This document shows positions 9,130-17,485 of a stretch of DNA of 64,000 bases, piece after piece; within the stretch, counting starts at the first letter, position 1; each line of letters opens with the position of its first letter. Made by a program: the position numbers and the translations under genes. The DNA is from Lysinibacillus fusiformis (GTDB lineage Bacteria; Bacillota; Bacilli; Bacillales_A; Planococcaceae), in contig JASENG010000004.1 of the NCBI GenBank assembly GCA_030027265.1, positions 62,001 to 126,000 of the forward strand, read 5' to 3'. Below the pieces are notes generated by a model. It was not told the DNA's origin, made no database searches, and saw nothing but the letters and a program-made list of their open reading frames with translations.

Positions 9130-11112
9130 ATGATAGAAGGAAAAAGAATAAATGACCGTTATAAGATTTTAGACCTTATTGGTGGGGGCGGGATGTCAAA
9201 TGTGTATTTAGCACATGATATGATTCTCAATCGTGATGTAGCTGTGAAGATACTGCGTTATGATGCTGCAAATGAAGAGGAATTCCATCGCCGTTTCCAA
9301 AGAGAGGCTTTATCAGCTACCAGCCTTACACATCCTAATATTGTGAGTATCTATGATGTCGGTGAAGATCAGGATATGCATTACATCGTGATGGAATATA
9401 TAAAAGGCAAAACATTAAAACAATACATAAATGAGTTTTCGCCTTTAACACCTGCCAGAAGTGTTCAAATCATGAAGCAATTAACATCAGCGATTGCTCA
9501 TGCACACGAAAATCAAATTATTCACCGTGATATTAAACCCCAAAATATATTAGTTGATCATGAAGGGGATGTAAAAGTAACCGATTTTGGAATTGCTACA
9601 TCCTTAACTGCAACGAGCTATACAAAAACAAATTCTGTTATTGGGACAGTGCATTATTTATCTCCCGAACAGGCTCGTGGAGGAACTGCTACAAATCAAT
9701 CTGATATTTATGCGCTTGGTATCGTGCTGTATGAATTATTAACGGGTGAACTTCCGTTTTCCGGAGAGTCTGCAGTATCGATTGCATTAAAGCATTTACA
9801 GACTGAAACGCCATCAATCAGAGCATTGGATGCATCGATACCACAAAGCTTGGAGAATGTCGTGTTAAAGGCTACTGCCAAAAATCCACTGCATCGCTAT
9901 GCATCGGTGGAAGAAATGGAGGAGGACCTTCAAACAGTTTTATCCCCTAGCCGCAGCAATGAAAAGAAATTCGCGCCGCCAATTGATGATGATGAAACAA
10001 AAGCAATGCCAGTTATCAAGGAACCATTGCCAATCGGCGATATAGCAAATACGAAAATCTTATCGCAAGAAACTGGTAAAATTGAAAAAGTAGAACCTGC
10101 AAAAAATCACAAGAAAAAGAAAAAAGACCCAAAAGCAGGAAAGAAAAAGAAAAGCCGCGGGAAAATCTGGGGTATTATAATTGCTTCGATTTTAATTATT
10201 ATTTTAGCCGCGATTTTGTTGTTTAACCTACTAAGTCCAAAACAAGTTGAAATACCTCAAGTGGCTAATTTAGAAGTGGACGAAGCAATTGAATTGCTTG
10301 AAACTTCGGGCTTTACTATTGGTGAAACAAAAGAAAAACATTCGGAAGATGTCGAAAAAGGGCTTGTAGTCGAAACGAATCCAAAGGCTGGTCTAACACG
10401 TGTTGAAGGTACAGAAATAGATTTATATGTGAGTCTGGGTACCGAAACAGTTCCAATGGATGATTATGTAGGGAAGCAGATTGACCAGGTGACATCATTC
10501 CTTGAAAATAGTGACTTTAAGTTTCGCGTAGTAAGTGAAGAATCCAGTGAATCAGAGGGCACAATCATTGCTCAGGAGCCAAGCGGTGGAGAAGAAGTTG
10601 TTCCAGGAGAGACGGAAATTGTGTTAACGGTCAGCCAAGGAAAAAGCTATGGAACAGTGGAGGACCTTTCTGGATATAATAAAGCCTCGTTAAAAGGGTA
10701 TGAACAACGTTCCGGCTTTAAGATCGATATATCTGAAGATTATTCGGATGATGTTCCGGCTGGAGAAGTCATTGAACAATCTCCTGATGCAAATAAAAGC
10801 TTGGAGCTAGGCGGCAAAATTCATGTGGTTATCTCGAAAGGTCCGAAAGAAAAGGAATCTAAAATGTATTACAAAACGATTAACATTCCTTATGAGCCAA
10901 TTCAATTAGGTGATAAACAACAGGTTCGAATCTTTATTCAAGATAAAACACATACGATGGTCGAGCCTTTTGCAGAATTTACCATTACAGAGGATACTAC
11001 TTATAAGCTCGAATTAGAAATTACCGAAGATCAACCAGCGGCATATCGAATAGAACGTGATGCGATGAGGATTGATGAACAAACGATTCCATATGACAAA
11101 GTTGAGGAGTGA
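9130..11112 (+). CDS. prkC: PASTA-domain Ser/Thr protein kinase PrkC
   Basis: 660 residues. Cytosolic Hanks-type kinase (1-270): GGGGMSNVYLA loop, AVKIL lysine, HRDIKPQN catalytic loop and DFG. A Lys-rich juxtamembrane stretch (about 325-345) precedes one transmembrane helix (about 350-372). Three extracellular PASTA repeats follow (each ending in the LYVSLG, LTVSQG or HVVISKG type), then a C-terminal domain of about 85 residues. PrkC senses muropeptides and, in spore formers, triggers germination. It pairs with the upstream phosphatase. Confidence 0.96.
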   Translation: MIEGKRINDRYKILDLIGGGGMSNVYLAHDMILNRDVAVKILRYDAANEEEFHRRFQREALSATSLTHPNIVSIYDVGEDQDMHYIVMEYIKGKTLKQYINEFSPLTPARSVQIMKQLTSAIAHAHENQIIHRDIKPQNILVDHEGDVKVTDFGIATSLTATSYTKTNSVIGTVHYLSPEQARGGTATNQSDIYALGIVLYELLTGELPFSGESAVSIALKHLQTETPSIRALDASIPQSLENVVLKATAKNPLHRYASVEEMEEDLQTVLSPSRSNEKKFAPPIDDDETKAMPVIKEPLPIGDIANTKILSQETGKIEKVEPAKNHKKKKKDPKAGKKKKSRGKIWGIIIASILIIILAAILLFNLLSPKQVEIPQVANLEVDEAIELLETSGFTIGETKEKHSEDVEKGLVVETNPKAGLTRVEGTEIDLYVSLGTETVPMDDYVGKQIDQVTSFLENSDFKFRVVSEESSESEGTIIAQEPSGGEEVVPGETEIVLTVSQGKSYGTVEDLSGYNKASLKGYEQRSGFKIDISEDYSDDVPAGEVIEQSPDANKSLELGGKIHVVISKGPKEKESKMYYKTINIPYEPIQLGDKQQVRIFIQDKTHTMVEPFAEFTITEDTTYKLELEITEDQPAAYRIERDAMRIDEQTIPYDKVEE

Positions 11113-11116
11113 AACA

Positions 11117-11998
11117 ATGGCTCAAGGCCAAATTCGTAAAGCCTTAAGTGGTTATTATTATGTCTATTACAATGGAGAATTAGTACAATGCCGCGGTCGC
11201 GGTGTTTTCCGGAATCGGGGAGAATCACCGCTGGTTGGCGACTTTGTTGATTTTACCAAAGAAGGAGAATCGGATGGAACAATCATGAAAATCCATCCGA
11301 GAACGAATGAACTTGTACGTCCGCCTATAGCGAATATTGATCAAGCACTATTGGTGTTTTCGGTCAAGGAACCGGACTTTAATACGATATTATTGGATCG
11401 CTTTTTAGTCGTTTTGGAGTCTTTCCAAGTTGAGCCCATTATTTGTTTAACGAAGATGGATTTATTGACTGAAGAGGAACGAACAGGCCTACAAAGCTAT
11501 ATTGATGATTATAAGGCGATTGGATATGAAATCATCGAAACGTATAAAGAGGATTCCTCCCTATTAGATCGCCTGCAGCCAATACTGAAAGGAAAAACAT
11601 CCGTTTTAGCAGGTCAGTCCGGTGTTGGTAAATCGACTTTATTAAATACATTATTGCCTGGATTAGAGCTGGAAACGGGTGTTATTTCTCAAAGTCTTGG
11701 TCGGGGTAAACATACAACCCGTCATGTAGAATTAATCGAAGTTTGTGATGGCTTATTAGCTGATACACCAGGATTTAGCTCCTTTGATTTTGATACAATT
11801 GAAAAGGAAGAATTAACTTCGTGTTTCCCTGAATTCAGCCGATTGAGTGAAGGCTGCAAGTTTAGAGGGTGCTTACATATAAAGGAGCCGAAATGTGCAG
11901 TAAAAGAAGCGCTTGAAACAGGAGAAGCAAAGAATTATCGTTACGAGCATTATCAACAGTTTTTACAAGAAATTATTGATCGAAAGCCGAGGTATTAG
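11117..11998 (+). CDS. rsgA: Ribosome small subunit-dependent GTPase A
   Basis: 293 residues from the ATG at 11117, with GAGGAG 9 bp upstream; an earlier in-frame ATG at 11072 lies within prkC and has no RBS. It has an N-terminal OB fold, then a circularly permuted GTPase (TKMD G4 before the GQSGVGKSTLLN G1 loop) and a C-terminal zinc site (CKFRGC and a following KC). RsgA matures the 30S subunit. It follows prkC by 4 bp. Confidence 0.96.
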   Translation: MAQGQIRKALSGYYYVYYNGELVQCRGRGVFRNRGESPLVGDFVDFTKEGESDGTIMKIHPRTNELVRPPIANIDQALLVFSVKEPDFNTILLDRFLVVLESFQVEPIICLTKMDLLTEEERTGLQSYIDDYKAIGYEIIETYKEDSSLLDRLQPILKGKTSVLAGQSGVGKSTLLNTLLPGLELETGVISQSLGRGKHTTRHVELIEVCDGLLADTPGFSSFDFDTIEKEELTSCFPEFSRLSEGCKFRGCLHIKEPKCAVKEALETGEAKNYRYEHYQQFLQEIIDRKPRY

Positions 11999-12000
11999 TG

Positions 12001-12666
12001 ATGATTAAGATTGCACCATCCATATTGTCAGCAGATTTTGCTAAGTTAGGACAAGAAGTGAAAGAAGTTGAAGCAGCTGGGGCAGAGCTTATCCATATTG
12101 ATGTAATGGATGGGCATTTTGTACCCAATATTACAATGGGCCCTATTGTTGTAGAAGCTTTGCGTCCTATTACACAATTACCCCTTGATGTTCATTTAAT
12201 GATTGAAAACCCAGATAATTATATCGAACAATTTGCGAAAGCTGGGGCAGACTATATTTCTGTGCATGTAGAGGCTTGCAGACATTTGCATCGTACAATT
12301 CAGCTAATTCGTTCATTTGGTGTCAAGTCAGGTGTTGTATTAAATCCACACACACCGATTGAGTCGATTCAACATGTTTTGGAAGATATCGATTTTGTCT
12401 TATTTATGACTGTAAATCCAGGGTTTGGAGGGCAAAAATTCATTTCTTCTGTTGTTCCTAAAATTGAAGCACTTTCAAAAATCATAAAAGAGCGCGGACT
12501 GGATATTGAAATTGAAGTAGATGGCGGAATTACGGCCGAAACAATTGGTTTGTGTGCGAAAGCTGGTGCGACAATGTTTGTAGCAGGTTCGGCAATTTAT
12601 AATAAAGATGATCGTGCAAAAGCTATACAAGAGATTAAAACAGCTGGTGAGGCTGTATTACAATAA
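12001..12666 (+). CDS. rpe: Ribulose-phosphate 3-epimerase
   Basis: 221 residues, TIM barrel. It interconverts ribulose-5-P and xylulose-5-P in the pentose phosphate pathway. Seen: APSILSADF start, IDVMDGHFVPNIT and DVHLMIE metal and catalytic residues, VNPGFGGQ phosphate loop and EVDGGI. The ATG at 12001 is preferred over the GTG at 11998 because GAGG lies 8 bp upstream and homologues start MIKIAPS. It abuts rsgA and overlaps thiN by 1 bp (TAATG). Confidence 0.96.
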   Translation: MIKIAPSILSADFAKLGQEVKEVEAAGAELIHIDVMDGHFVPNITMGPIVVEALRPITQLPLDVHLMIENPDNYIEQFAKAGADYISVHVEACRHLHRTIQLIRSFGVKSGVVLNPHTPIESIQHVLEDIDFVLFMTVNPGFGGQKFISSVVPKIEALSKIIKERGLDIEIEVDGGITAETIGLCAKAGATMFVAGSAIYNKDDRAKAIQEIKTAGEAVLQ

Positions 12667-13316
12667 TGACGTGCATTGTTATTTGTTCAGGTGGGCCAAA
12701 GCGTGAACTTTGCGCATTTGATGAATTTGTTTCTCCAAATACACGTTTTATAGGTGCAGATAGAGGCGCTCTTTATTTAATAGAAGAAGGGGTTATTCCA
12801 CTTGAAATTGTTGGTGATTTTGATTCATTATCAGATGAAGAGTGGCAAAGAGTATCCAGTATCGCACTTAAGGTTGAAAAGGTTCAAGCGGAAAAAGATG
12901 ATACAGATACGGATTTAGCGCTGTTAAAGGCGGTATCATATAATCCATCAGAAATCTATATAACAGGTGTAACCGGAGGCAGGCTCGATCATTTTGAAGC
13001 TGCTCTGCGTTCTATGTACCGTTTTCAAGTAAAGAATCCGCATATTCACATAAAAATTATAAACTCTCATAATGAAATTAGCATACTATTGCCTGGGGAA
13101 CATACTATAATACGAGATGAAAAGTTTCGATATATTTCATTTTTTGCTTACGAAAATGAAGTAGAAAATGTGACAATACGAGGTCTAAAATACGAGACTA
13201 CAAACGATTGCATTGAAATTGGTACTTCTCGCTTTACTAGTAATGAATTGATTTCCAGCCTTGGGTATATCTCCTTTTCATCAGGCATATGTTTAATGAT
13301 AAGAAGCAGTGACTAA
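12666..13316 (+). CDS. thiN: Thiamine pyrophosphokinase
   Basis: 216 residues. It makes thiamine diphosphate from thiamine and ATP. The GDFDSLSDEE motif (near residue 55) and EKDDTDTDLAL (near residue 80) form the metal/ATP site; TGVTGGRLDHFEA follows near residue 100. It overlaps rpe by one base and precedes spoVM, the same order as B. subtilis yloR-yloS-spoVM. Confidence 0.93.
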   Translation: MTCIVICSGGPKRELCAFDEFVSPNTRFIGADRGALYLIEEGVIPLEIVGDFDSLSDEEWQRVSSIALKVEKVQAEKDDTDTDLALLKAVSYNPSEIYITGVTGGRLDHFEAALRSMYRFQVKNPHIHIKIINSHNEISILLPGEHTIIRDEKFRYISFFAYENEVENVTIRGLKYETTNDCIEIGTSRFTSNELISSLGYISFSSGICLMIRSSD

Positions 13317-13332
13317 AAAGGAGGGCCAGCAT

Positions 13333-13434
13333 TTGAGAGTTTATACATTTCAATTGCCGAAATTTGTTAGTAGTCTTACACGCAGTTGCATTAATTTATT
13401 TACAGGCGGCGGAAAGAAGAAGAAAAAGGAATAG
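13333..13434 (+). CDS. spoVM: Stage V sporulation protein SpoVM (short membrane-curvature peptide)
   Basis: A 33-codon frame starting at TTG with AAGGAGGG 7 bp upstream. The product begins MRVYTFQLPKFVSSLTRS, clearly like B. subtilis SpoVM (a 26-residue peptide starting MKFYTIKLPKFLGG), including the proline at position 9 needed for curvature sensing. SpoVM marks the convex forespore surface and recruits SpoIVA for coat assembly. The location between thiN and rpmB is the B. subtilis position. Here the C-terminus is longer, with GGG and a KKKKK tail, and there is a Cys at residue 19. This supports a spore-forming host. Confidence 0.88.
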   Translation: MRVYTFQLPKFVSSLTRSCINLFTGGGKKKKKE

Positions 13435-13448
13435 TCCAGCATTTCTGT

Positions 13449-13546
13449 GCAATTGCTTACAACCCAAGCCCCTCACCTAATTAGTAGGATAACAGATTCC
13501 AAATGTTGGGTGGGGGTACCTGTAAGCACTTGCGAATTTGCTTTTT
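13449..13546 (+). ncRNA. Long imperfect hairpin downstream of spoVM (terminator or structured RNA)
   Basis: GCAA-T-TGCTTACA (13449-13461) pairs with TGTAAGCA-C-TTGC (13521-13533). Inside it, CCCC/CACC (about 13470-13478) can pair with GGTG/GGGG (about 13509-13516). The apical loop is about 30 nt, and a short T-run (CTTTTT, 13541-13546) follows. It may simply end the thiN-spoVM transcript, but the length and interior pairing exceed a normal terminator. I do not recognise a known RNA family. Confidence 0.45.
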
Positions 13547-13821
13547 GGCCAATATAAATATTGGTTACATAAGTGGTGTCACAGGTAGCCAATTATTGCA
13601 TATTGGTCATGAACTTTTACAACAAAATATGCAATTTTTTCAGCTATTTTTGGTGCGCTTAACTTAAGTTCAATCAACGGGGACGAAAGAGCAAACGAAA
13701 ATTTGAGTTTTAATGTTCTTATTCCTTCATCTATGTGTGTTTCGCCAGTCCCCTATAGATTGGATTTTATTGTATCGCCTTGAGAGTAAATCAGATGCAT
13801 CAACCCAGAAATCGATAGTAT

Positions 13822-13860
13822 AAAAGAACTGTCCGTATTAGTTATGGGCAGTTCTTTTTA
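13822..13860 (+). terminator. Rho-independent terminator
   Basis: A 13-bp stem with one G-U pair (AAAAGAACTGTCC, 13822-13834, against GGGCAGTTCTTTT, 13846-13858) is flanked by T-rich and A-rich ends, so it could work in both directions. On the plus strand it would end any transcript passing through the region downstream of spoVM. Confidence 0.8.
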
Positions 13861-13882
13861 TCGTCTGGATAATGGCCAAAAA

Positions 13883-13922
13883 TAAAAAACATCAATTTTT
13901 ACAAATGTAAAAATCGATGTTT
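13883..13922 (-). terminator. Terminator of rpmB
   Basis: 17-bp inverted repeat with one mismatch (13885-13901 with 13906-13922), a 4-nt loop and a T-run on the minus strand (13883-13888), starting 10 bp after the rpmB stop. Confidence 0.85.
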
Positions 13923-13932
13923 TAAAATACGA

Positions 13933-14121
13933 TTAAACGCGTTCAACTTTACCAGATTTAAGCGCACGAGCAGAAACCCATACACGTTTTGGTTTACCGT
14001 TCACTAAAATACGAACTTTTTGTAAGTTTGCACCCCAAGTACGTTTGTTAGCGTTCATTGCGTGTGAACGATTGTTGCCTGAACGAGTTTTTCGACCAGT
14101 TACTACACATTGTTTAGGCAT
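13933..14121 (-). CDS. rpmB: 50S ribosomal protein L28
   Basis: 62 residues: [20 protein letters not shown] start, [16 protein letters not shown] middle and a basic [14 protein letters not shown] end, all typical of L28. It has the CxxT type N-terminus without the full CxxC zinc pair, as in many Bacillales. It lies on the opposite strand to its neighbours, exactly as in B. subtilis between spoVM and yloU. RBS GGAGG sits upstream of the start on the minus strand. Confidence 0.97.
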   Translation of the reverse strand: MPKQCVVTGRKTRSGNNRSHAMNANKRTWGANLQKVRILVNGKPKRVWVSARALKSGKVERV

Positions 14122-14188
14122 GTATATTCCCTCCTTACAGATGAATCTGAAAGATTGTTTTTCAGTTCTTTATTTCACATACTTTAAT

Positions 14189-14217
14189 AATTTAACATAG
14201 ACAGGAATCCTATGCAA
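14189..14217 (-). promoter_or_regulatory. Probable SigA promoter for rpmB
   Basis: On the minus strand, TTGCAT (14217-14212) and TAAATT (14194-14189) are separated by 17 bp, about 70 bp upstream of the rpmB start. The -10 box is imperfect. Confidence 0.5.
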
Positions 14218-14311
14218 TAGTTTTCACATAACCTTTCAAGAAAAAATCCTTTACACCATGTAAAAGAGCGTTAAAAATGGAAAAGCTATAGAAAAAGAAC
14301 TATTATAGAAA

Positions 14312-14546
14312 GAAAAGCGGAAGGTGCTCGCAAGCCTCCGAGTCGACGAAAGCGCAACGTCCTGTTGCATCGTCGACATGACTCACATCCTGTGAGACCC
14401 AACAACTGGCCGACAAAAACGCCACACGCGCGTGCATTATCGGCACTTGGACATCCCTGTGCATCGGAAGAATCGGCAAAAGGACGCTATTTGTCCTTGC
14501 AGGCGATGCTGAAGTTGTCGAGGAGCTAGCACCTGAAGCTGGACAA
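14312..14546 (+). repeat. Palindromic intergenic repeat element, copy A1
   Basis: A 235-bp element opening with GAAAAGCGGA and closing with GAAGCTGGACAA. Terminal arms AGGTGCT (14322-14328) and AGCACCT (14528-14534) pair perfectly. Inside are nested hairpins: GTCGACG...CGTCGAC enclosing GCAAC/GTTGC, CTCACA/TGTGAG, CACGCGCGTG, and AAAGGAC/GTCCTT. Its first ~140 bp are nearly identical to copy A2, 235 bp downstream. The same family occurs at 34865-35145. No coding potential is evident. Confidence 0.9.
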
Positions 14547-14726
14547 AGAAAGCGGAAGGTGCTCGCAAGCCTCCGAGTCGACGAAAGCGCAACGTCCTGT
14601 TGCATCGTCGACATGACTCACATCCTGTGAGCCCCAACAACTGGCCGACAAAAAAGCCACACGCGCGTGAATTGTCGGCACTTGCACATCATGGTTGCCT
14701 GAGGAGCAAGCACCTGAAGCTGGACA
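14547..14726 (+). repeat. Palindromic intergenic repeat element, copy A2
   Basis: Tandem partner of A1, 180 bp, with a few substitutions and a shorter 3' half that lacks the GGACGC...GTCC hairpin. The terminal arms AGGTGCT (14557-14563) and AGCACCT (14709-14715) are retained. It ends about 170 bp before yloU, so the pair lies between the divergent rpmB and yloU genes. Confidence 0.9.
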
Positions 14727-14898
14727 CTGTTCAAGTACTGTAAATTAATTGCTAAAGCCAACGGTATAAAGATTTGCGAAAATATAGATAAAAATGAAAT
14801 ACTAGACAATATGTAGACGAATACCAAGGTTTTCTTTTATAATCAATTTTTGTGTAGTACAATAGAATTTAGTGAAAATGAGCCAAGGGGGCAAAGTC

Positions 14899-15261
14899 AT
14901 GTCAGTAGAAATTAATAATGATTTCGGCCATATTGATATTTCAAATGATGTAATTGCACAAATTGCTGGTGGAGCAGCAATTGAATGCTATGGTATTGTC
15001 GGAATGGCGTCTAAACATCAAATTCGTGATGGATTAACAGATATTTTACGAAAAGAAAACTTTGCAAAAGGTGTAATTATTCGTCAAGAGGGACAAGACC
15101 TTCATATTGACATGTATATTATTGTTAGCTATGGAACGAAAATTTCAGAAGTGGCTTACCAAGTACAATCTAAAGTAAAATACACAGTAAACAAAACATT
15201 AGGTATGAGCGTTAAATCAGTAAACATTTTTGTTCAAGGCGTTCGTGTTATGAATGTGTAA
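14899..15261 (+). CDS. yloU: Asp23/Gls24 family protein YloU
   Basis: 120 residues from the ATG at 14899, preceded by AAGGGGGC; the upstream ATG at 14872 lacks an RBS. The product is close to B. subtilis YloU, with NDFGHIDISNDVIAQIAGGA at the start and KVKYTVNKTLGM and NIFVQGVRV near the end. The Asp23 family is linked to envelope homeostasis; the precise role is not settled. It sits 18 bp upstream of fakA, and this pairing of an Asp23-like gene with fakA is conserved in Firmicutes. Confidence 0.93.
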   Translation: MSVEINNDFGHIDISNDVIAQIAGGAAIECYGIVGMASKHQIRDGLTDILRKENFAKGVIIRQEGQDLHIDMYIIVSYGTKISEVAYQVQSKVKYTVNKTLGMSVKSVNIFVQGVRVMNV

Positions 15262-15279
15262 GAGGAGGATTTTAATCGG

Positions 15280-16935
15280 ATGAAGTCACTAGACGGAATC
15301 AAATTTGCAGAAATGGTGCAAATGGGTGCCCATAATTTATCTCAAAATGCAAATTATGTTGACTCTCTAAACGTATTCCCGGTTCCAGATGGAGATACAG
15401 GTACAAATATGAACCTGTCTATGACCTCGGGAGCAAAAGAAACGGAAAGCAATGTTGCAAAACATATTGGGAAAACCGCACAGAGCTTATCGAAAGGATT
15501 ATTAATGGGTGCTCGTGGCAACTCGGGCGTAATCTTATCTCAATTATTCCGTGGTTTCGGAAAAGCAATCGAAAAAGATGCTGAAATTGATGCAATTCAA
15601 TTTGCCAATGCATTCCAGGCAGGCGTGGATACTGCCTATAAAGCCGTTATGAAGCCGGTTGAAGGGACAATTCTAACAGTTGCTCGTGAAGCAGCAGCAA
15701 AAGCTTTAGAAGTTGCCCAAGAAGAAGACAGTATTCTTGCTGTGATGGAAGCAGTCGTAAGCGAAGGAAAAAACTCATTAAATCGTACACCGGATCTTTT
15801 GCCTGTATTGAAAGAAGTTGGCGTGGTGGATAGCGGTGGTCAAGGATTATTATTCGTATACGAAGGATTCCTTGCCTCTTTAAAAGGTGAAGCGCTTCCA
15901 GAGAAAAACGATGCATCCCTTGATGATTTAATCAGTGCAGAGCATCACCGTGCACAGGATTTTATGAGTACAGAAGATATTGAATTTGGCTATTGTACGG
16001 AAATTATGGTTCGTTTGGAAAAAGCAAAAGAACCATTTGACGAAGCAAAATTCCGCGAAGAACTAAATGTAATGGGTGACTCTTTGCTTGTCGTTTCGGA
16101 TGACGAAATTGCAAAAGTACATATTCACTCAGAAACACCAGGTGCTGTACTTGCTGCAGGTCAAAAATATGGCAGCTTAATTAAAATTAAAGTCGACAAT
16201 ATGCGTGAACAGCATTCTGCAATTGTAAACGACAAAGAAGAAACTGCTGTTGCAGCTGCACCGAAGAAACAAGAAAAGCATCCATATGCGGTAGTGACAA
16301 TTGCAATGGGTGAAGGAATTGCAGAATTATTGCGCAGTATCGGTGCTTCTTATGTCATCGAGGGCGGCCAAACAATGAACCCTTCAACTGAGGACATTGT
16401 AAAGGCTGTTAAAGATATTAACGCTGAACGCGTATTAATCTTGCCGAACAATAAAAATATTGTAATGGCAGCAGAACAGGCTGTTGAATTATTAGATATC
16501 GAAGCGGCTGTAGTGGCGACTAAAACAATTCCACAAGGGATGGCAGCAATTTTAGCATTCAACCCTGAAAGTTCAGTAGCTGATAATAAACAAGGTATGA
16601 CAAACGCATTCTCTCACGTGAAAACAGGTCAAGTGACGTTTGCTGTTCGTGATACAACTATTGATGGTGTAGAAATCCACAAAGACGACTACATGGCATT
16701 GGCTGAAGGCAAAATCATTTTATCCACGCCGAAAATGTTAGATGCAGCGGTGAAGGTTGTAGCGGAATTAGTTGATGAAGATTCAGAAATCATCACAATC
16801 CTTTACGGAGAAGATGCAACAGAAGCGCAAGCAAACGAGCTTGCAAGCTTCATCGAAGAAAACTATCCTGATGCAGAAGTAGAAATTGTTGAAGGAAAAC
16901 AATCGTTATATCCATTTATTTTATCGATTGAATAA
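15280..16935 (+). CDS. fakA: Fatty acid kinase catalytic subunit FakA (YloV, DAK2/DhaL domain)
   Basis: 551 residues. The N-terminal DhaL-type ATP-binding domain shows NVFPVPDGDTGTNM near residue 30 and LMGARGNSGVILSQ near residue 75; a middle domain and a C-terminal DegV-like region (VTIAMGEGI, LPNNKNI) follow. With a FakB acyl carrier it phosphorylates exogenous fatty acids for phospholipid synthesis, which fits its place upstream of the fapR-plsX cluster. A strong terminator follows at 17004-17061. Confidence 0.95.
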   Translation: MKSLDGIKFAEMVQMGAHNLSQNANYVDSLNVFPVPDGDTGTNMNLSMTSGAKETESNVAKHIGKTAQSLSKGLLMGARGNSGVILSQLFRGFGKAIEKDAEIDAIQFANAFQAGVDTAYKAVMKPVEGTILTVAREAAAKALEVAQEEDSILAVMEAVVSEGKNSLNRTPDLLPVLKEVGVVDSGGQGLLFVYEGFLASLKGEALPEKNDASLDDLISAEHHRAQDFMSTEDIEFGYCTEIMVRLEKAKEPFDEAKFREELNVMGDSLLVVSDDEIAKVHIHSETPGAVLAAGQKYGSLIKIKVDNMREQHSAIVNDKEETAVAAAPKKQEKHPYAVVTIAMGEGIAELLRSIGASYVIEGGQTMNPSTEDIVKAVKDINAERVLILPNNKNIVMAAEQAVELLDIEAAVVATKTIPQGMAAILAFNPESSVADNKQGMTNAFSHVKTGQVTFAVRDTTIDGVEIHKDDYMALAEGKIILSTPKMLDAAVKVVAELVDEDSEIITILYGEDATEAQANELASFIEENYPDAEVEIVEGKQSLYPFILSIE

Positions 16936-17003
16936 TTGATGCTGGGAAAGGGTGCGGGTGTATGAAAAGATACGCTTCGTGGCAATTTCTTTCGCTGAAC
17001 AAA

Positions 17004-17061
17004 TGCTGGCCCAAAAGGTTGTTGAGTGCAACAACTCCCTGTGGCCGGCATTTTCTTTTTT
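17004..17061 (+). terminator. Terminator of yloU-fakA with a two-part stem
   Basis: Outer stem TGCTGGCC (17004-17011) with GGCCGGCA (17043-17050), and inner stem GTTGTTG/CAACAAC, followed by TTTTCTTTTTT (17051-17061). Clear Rho-independent terminator. Confidence 0.88.
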
Positions 17062-17485
17062 ATGGAGATTGCTATGGCAGTAATAAAAAGTCTCCATTGT
17101 ATGGAATGAGGCAAAGATATGCCCTGAACAGCCCGCTAATTTGACAAAACAAAGTTATGGCTGAAGCAGGAGTGTCACAAAACGCAGATTAAGCTGACAG
17201 AACGAACCGTGAAAGAACTGAGAATGTCTCTAAAATTCCGAATTCAAAGCAAGAGGAGCAAAGATGAGGTATTCCAATTCCTTTTAGCTGAACAAGATTA
17301 AATACAAAACGAACAAAAACACATCAAAATAGAAAGGAAATTTGGCTCGAACAAGTTTTCTAAATAATATATTTTTTGTGTCTCTATGATTCTTCGTGAT
17401 AAACTATGCTTAAAATAATAGAAATTATTTCTGATAACAAATCATTTCGGATTTTAATATAATTGAGAGTAAGGGGGAGAGTAGG
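17062..17485. other. Gene-free interval between fakA and sdaAB
   Basis: About 420 bp after the fakA terminator. A perfect 7-bp inverted repeat ATGGAGA (17062-17068) and TCTCCAT (17091-17097) directly follows the T-run. The rest is AT-rich with short interrupted frames in all directions and no recognisable protein. The sdaAB promoter must lie near its end, but no clean -35/-10 pair stands out. Confidence 0.5.

Larger units (their letters stand above)
13435..13932. other. Gene-free structured region between spoVM and rpmB
   Basis: About 500 bp without a convincing gene. It holds several inverted repeats: the long hairpin just after spoVM, CCAATATAAATATTGG (13549-13564), a second long-range stem GGGGAC-GAAA (13679-13688) with TTTC...GTCCCC (13740-13753), a strong bidirectional terminator (13822-13860) and the rpmB terminator (13883-13922). 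Transcription on the plus strand beyond spoVM up to 13860 is plausible. Confidence 0.5.

Noticed and set aside
14303-14640. Minus-strand open frames of 67-103 codons across the A1 repeat
   Set aside because: They lie entirely within the palindromic repeats, lack an RBS and protein-like composition; the open frames come from the GC-rich palindromes.
16962-17144. 60-codon plus-strand frame between fakA and sdaAB
   Set aside because: It runs through the fakA terminator, has no RBS and no recognisable homology.
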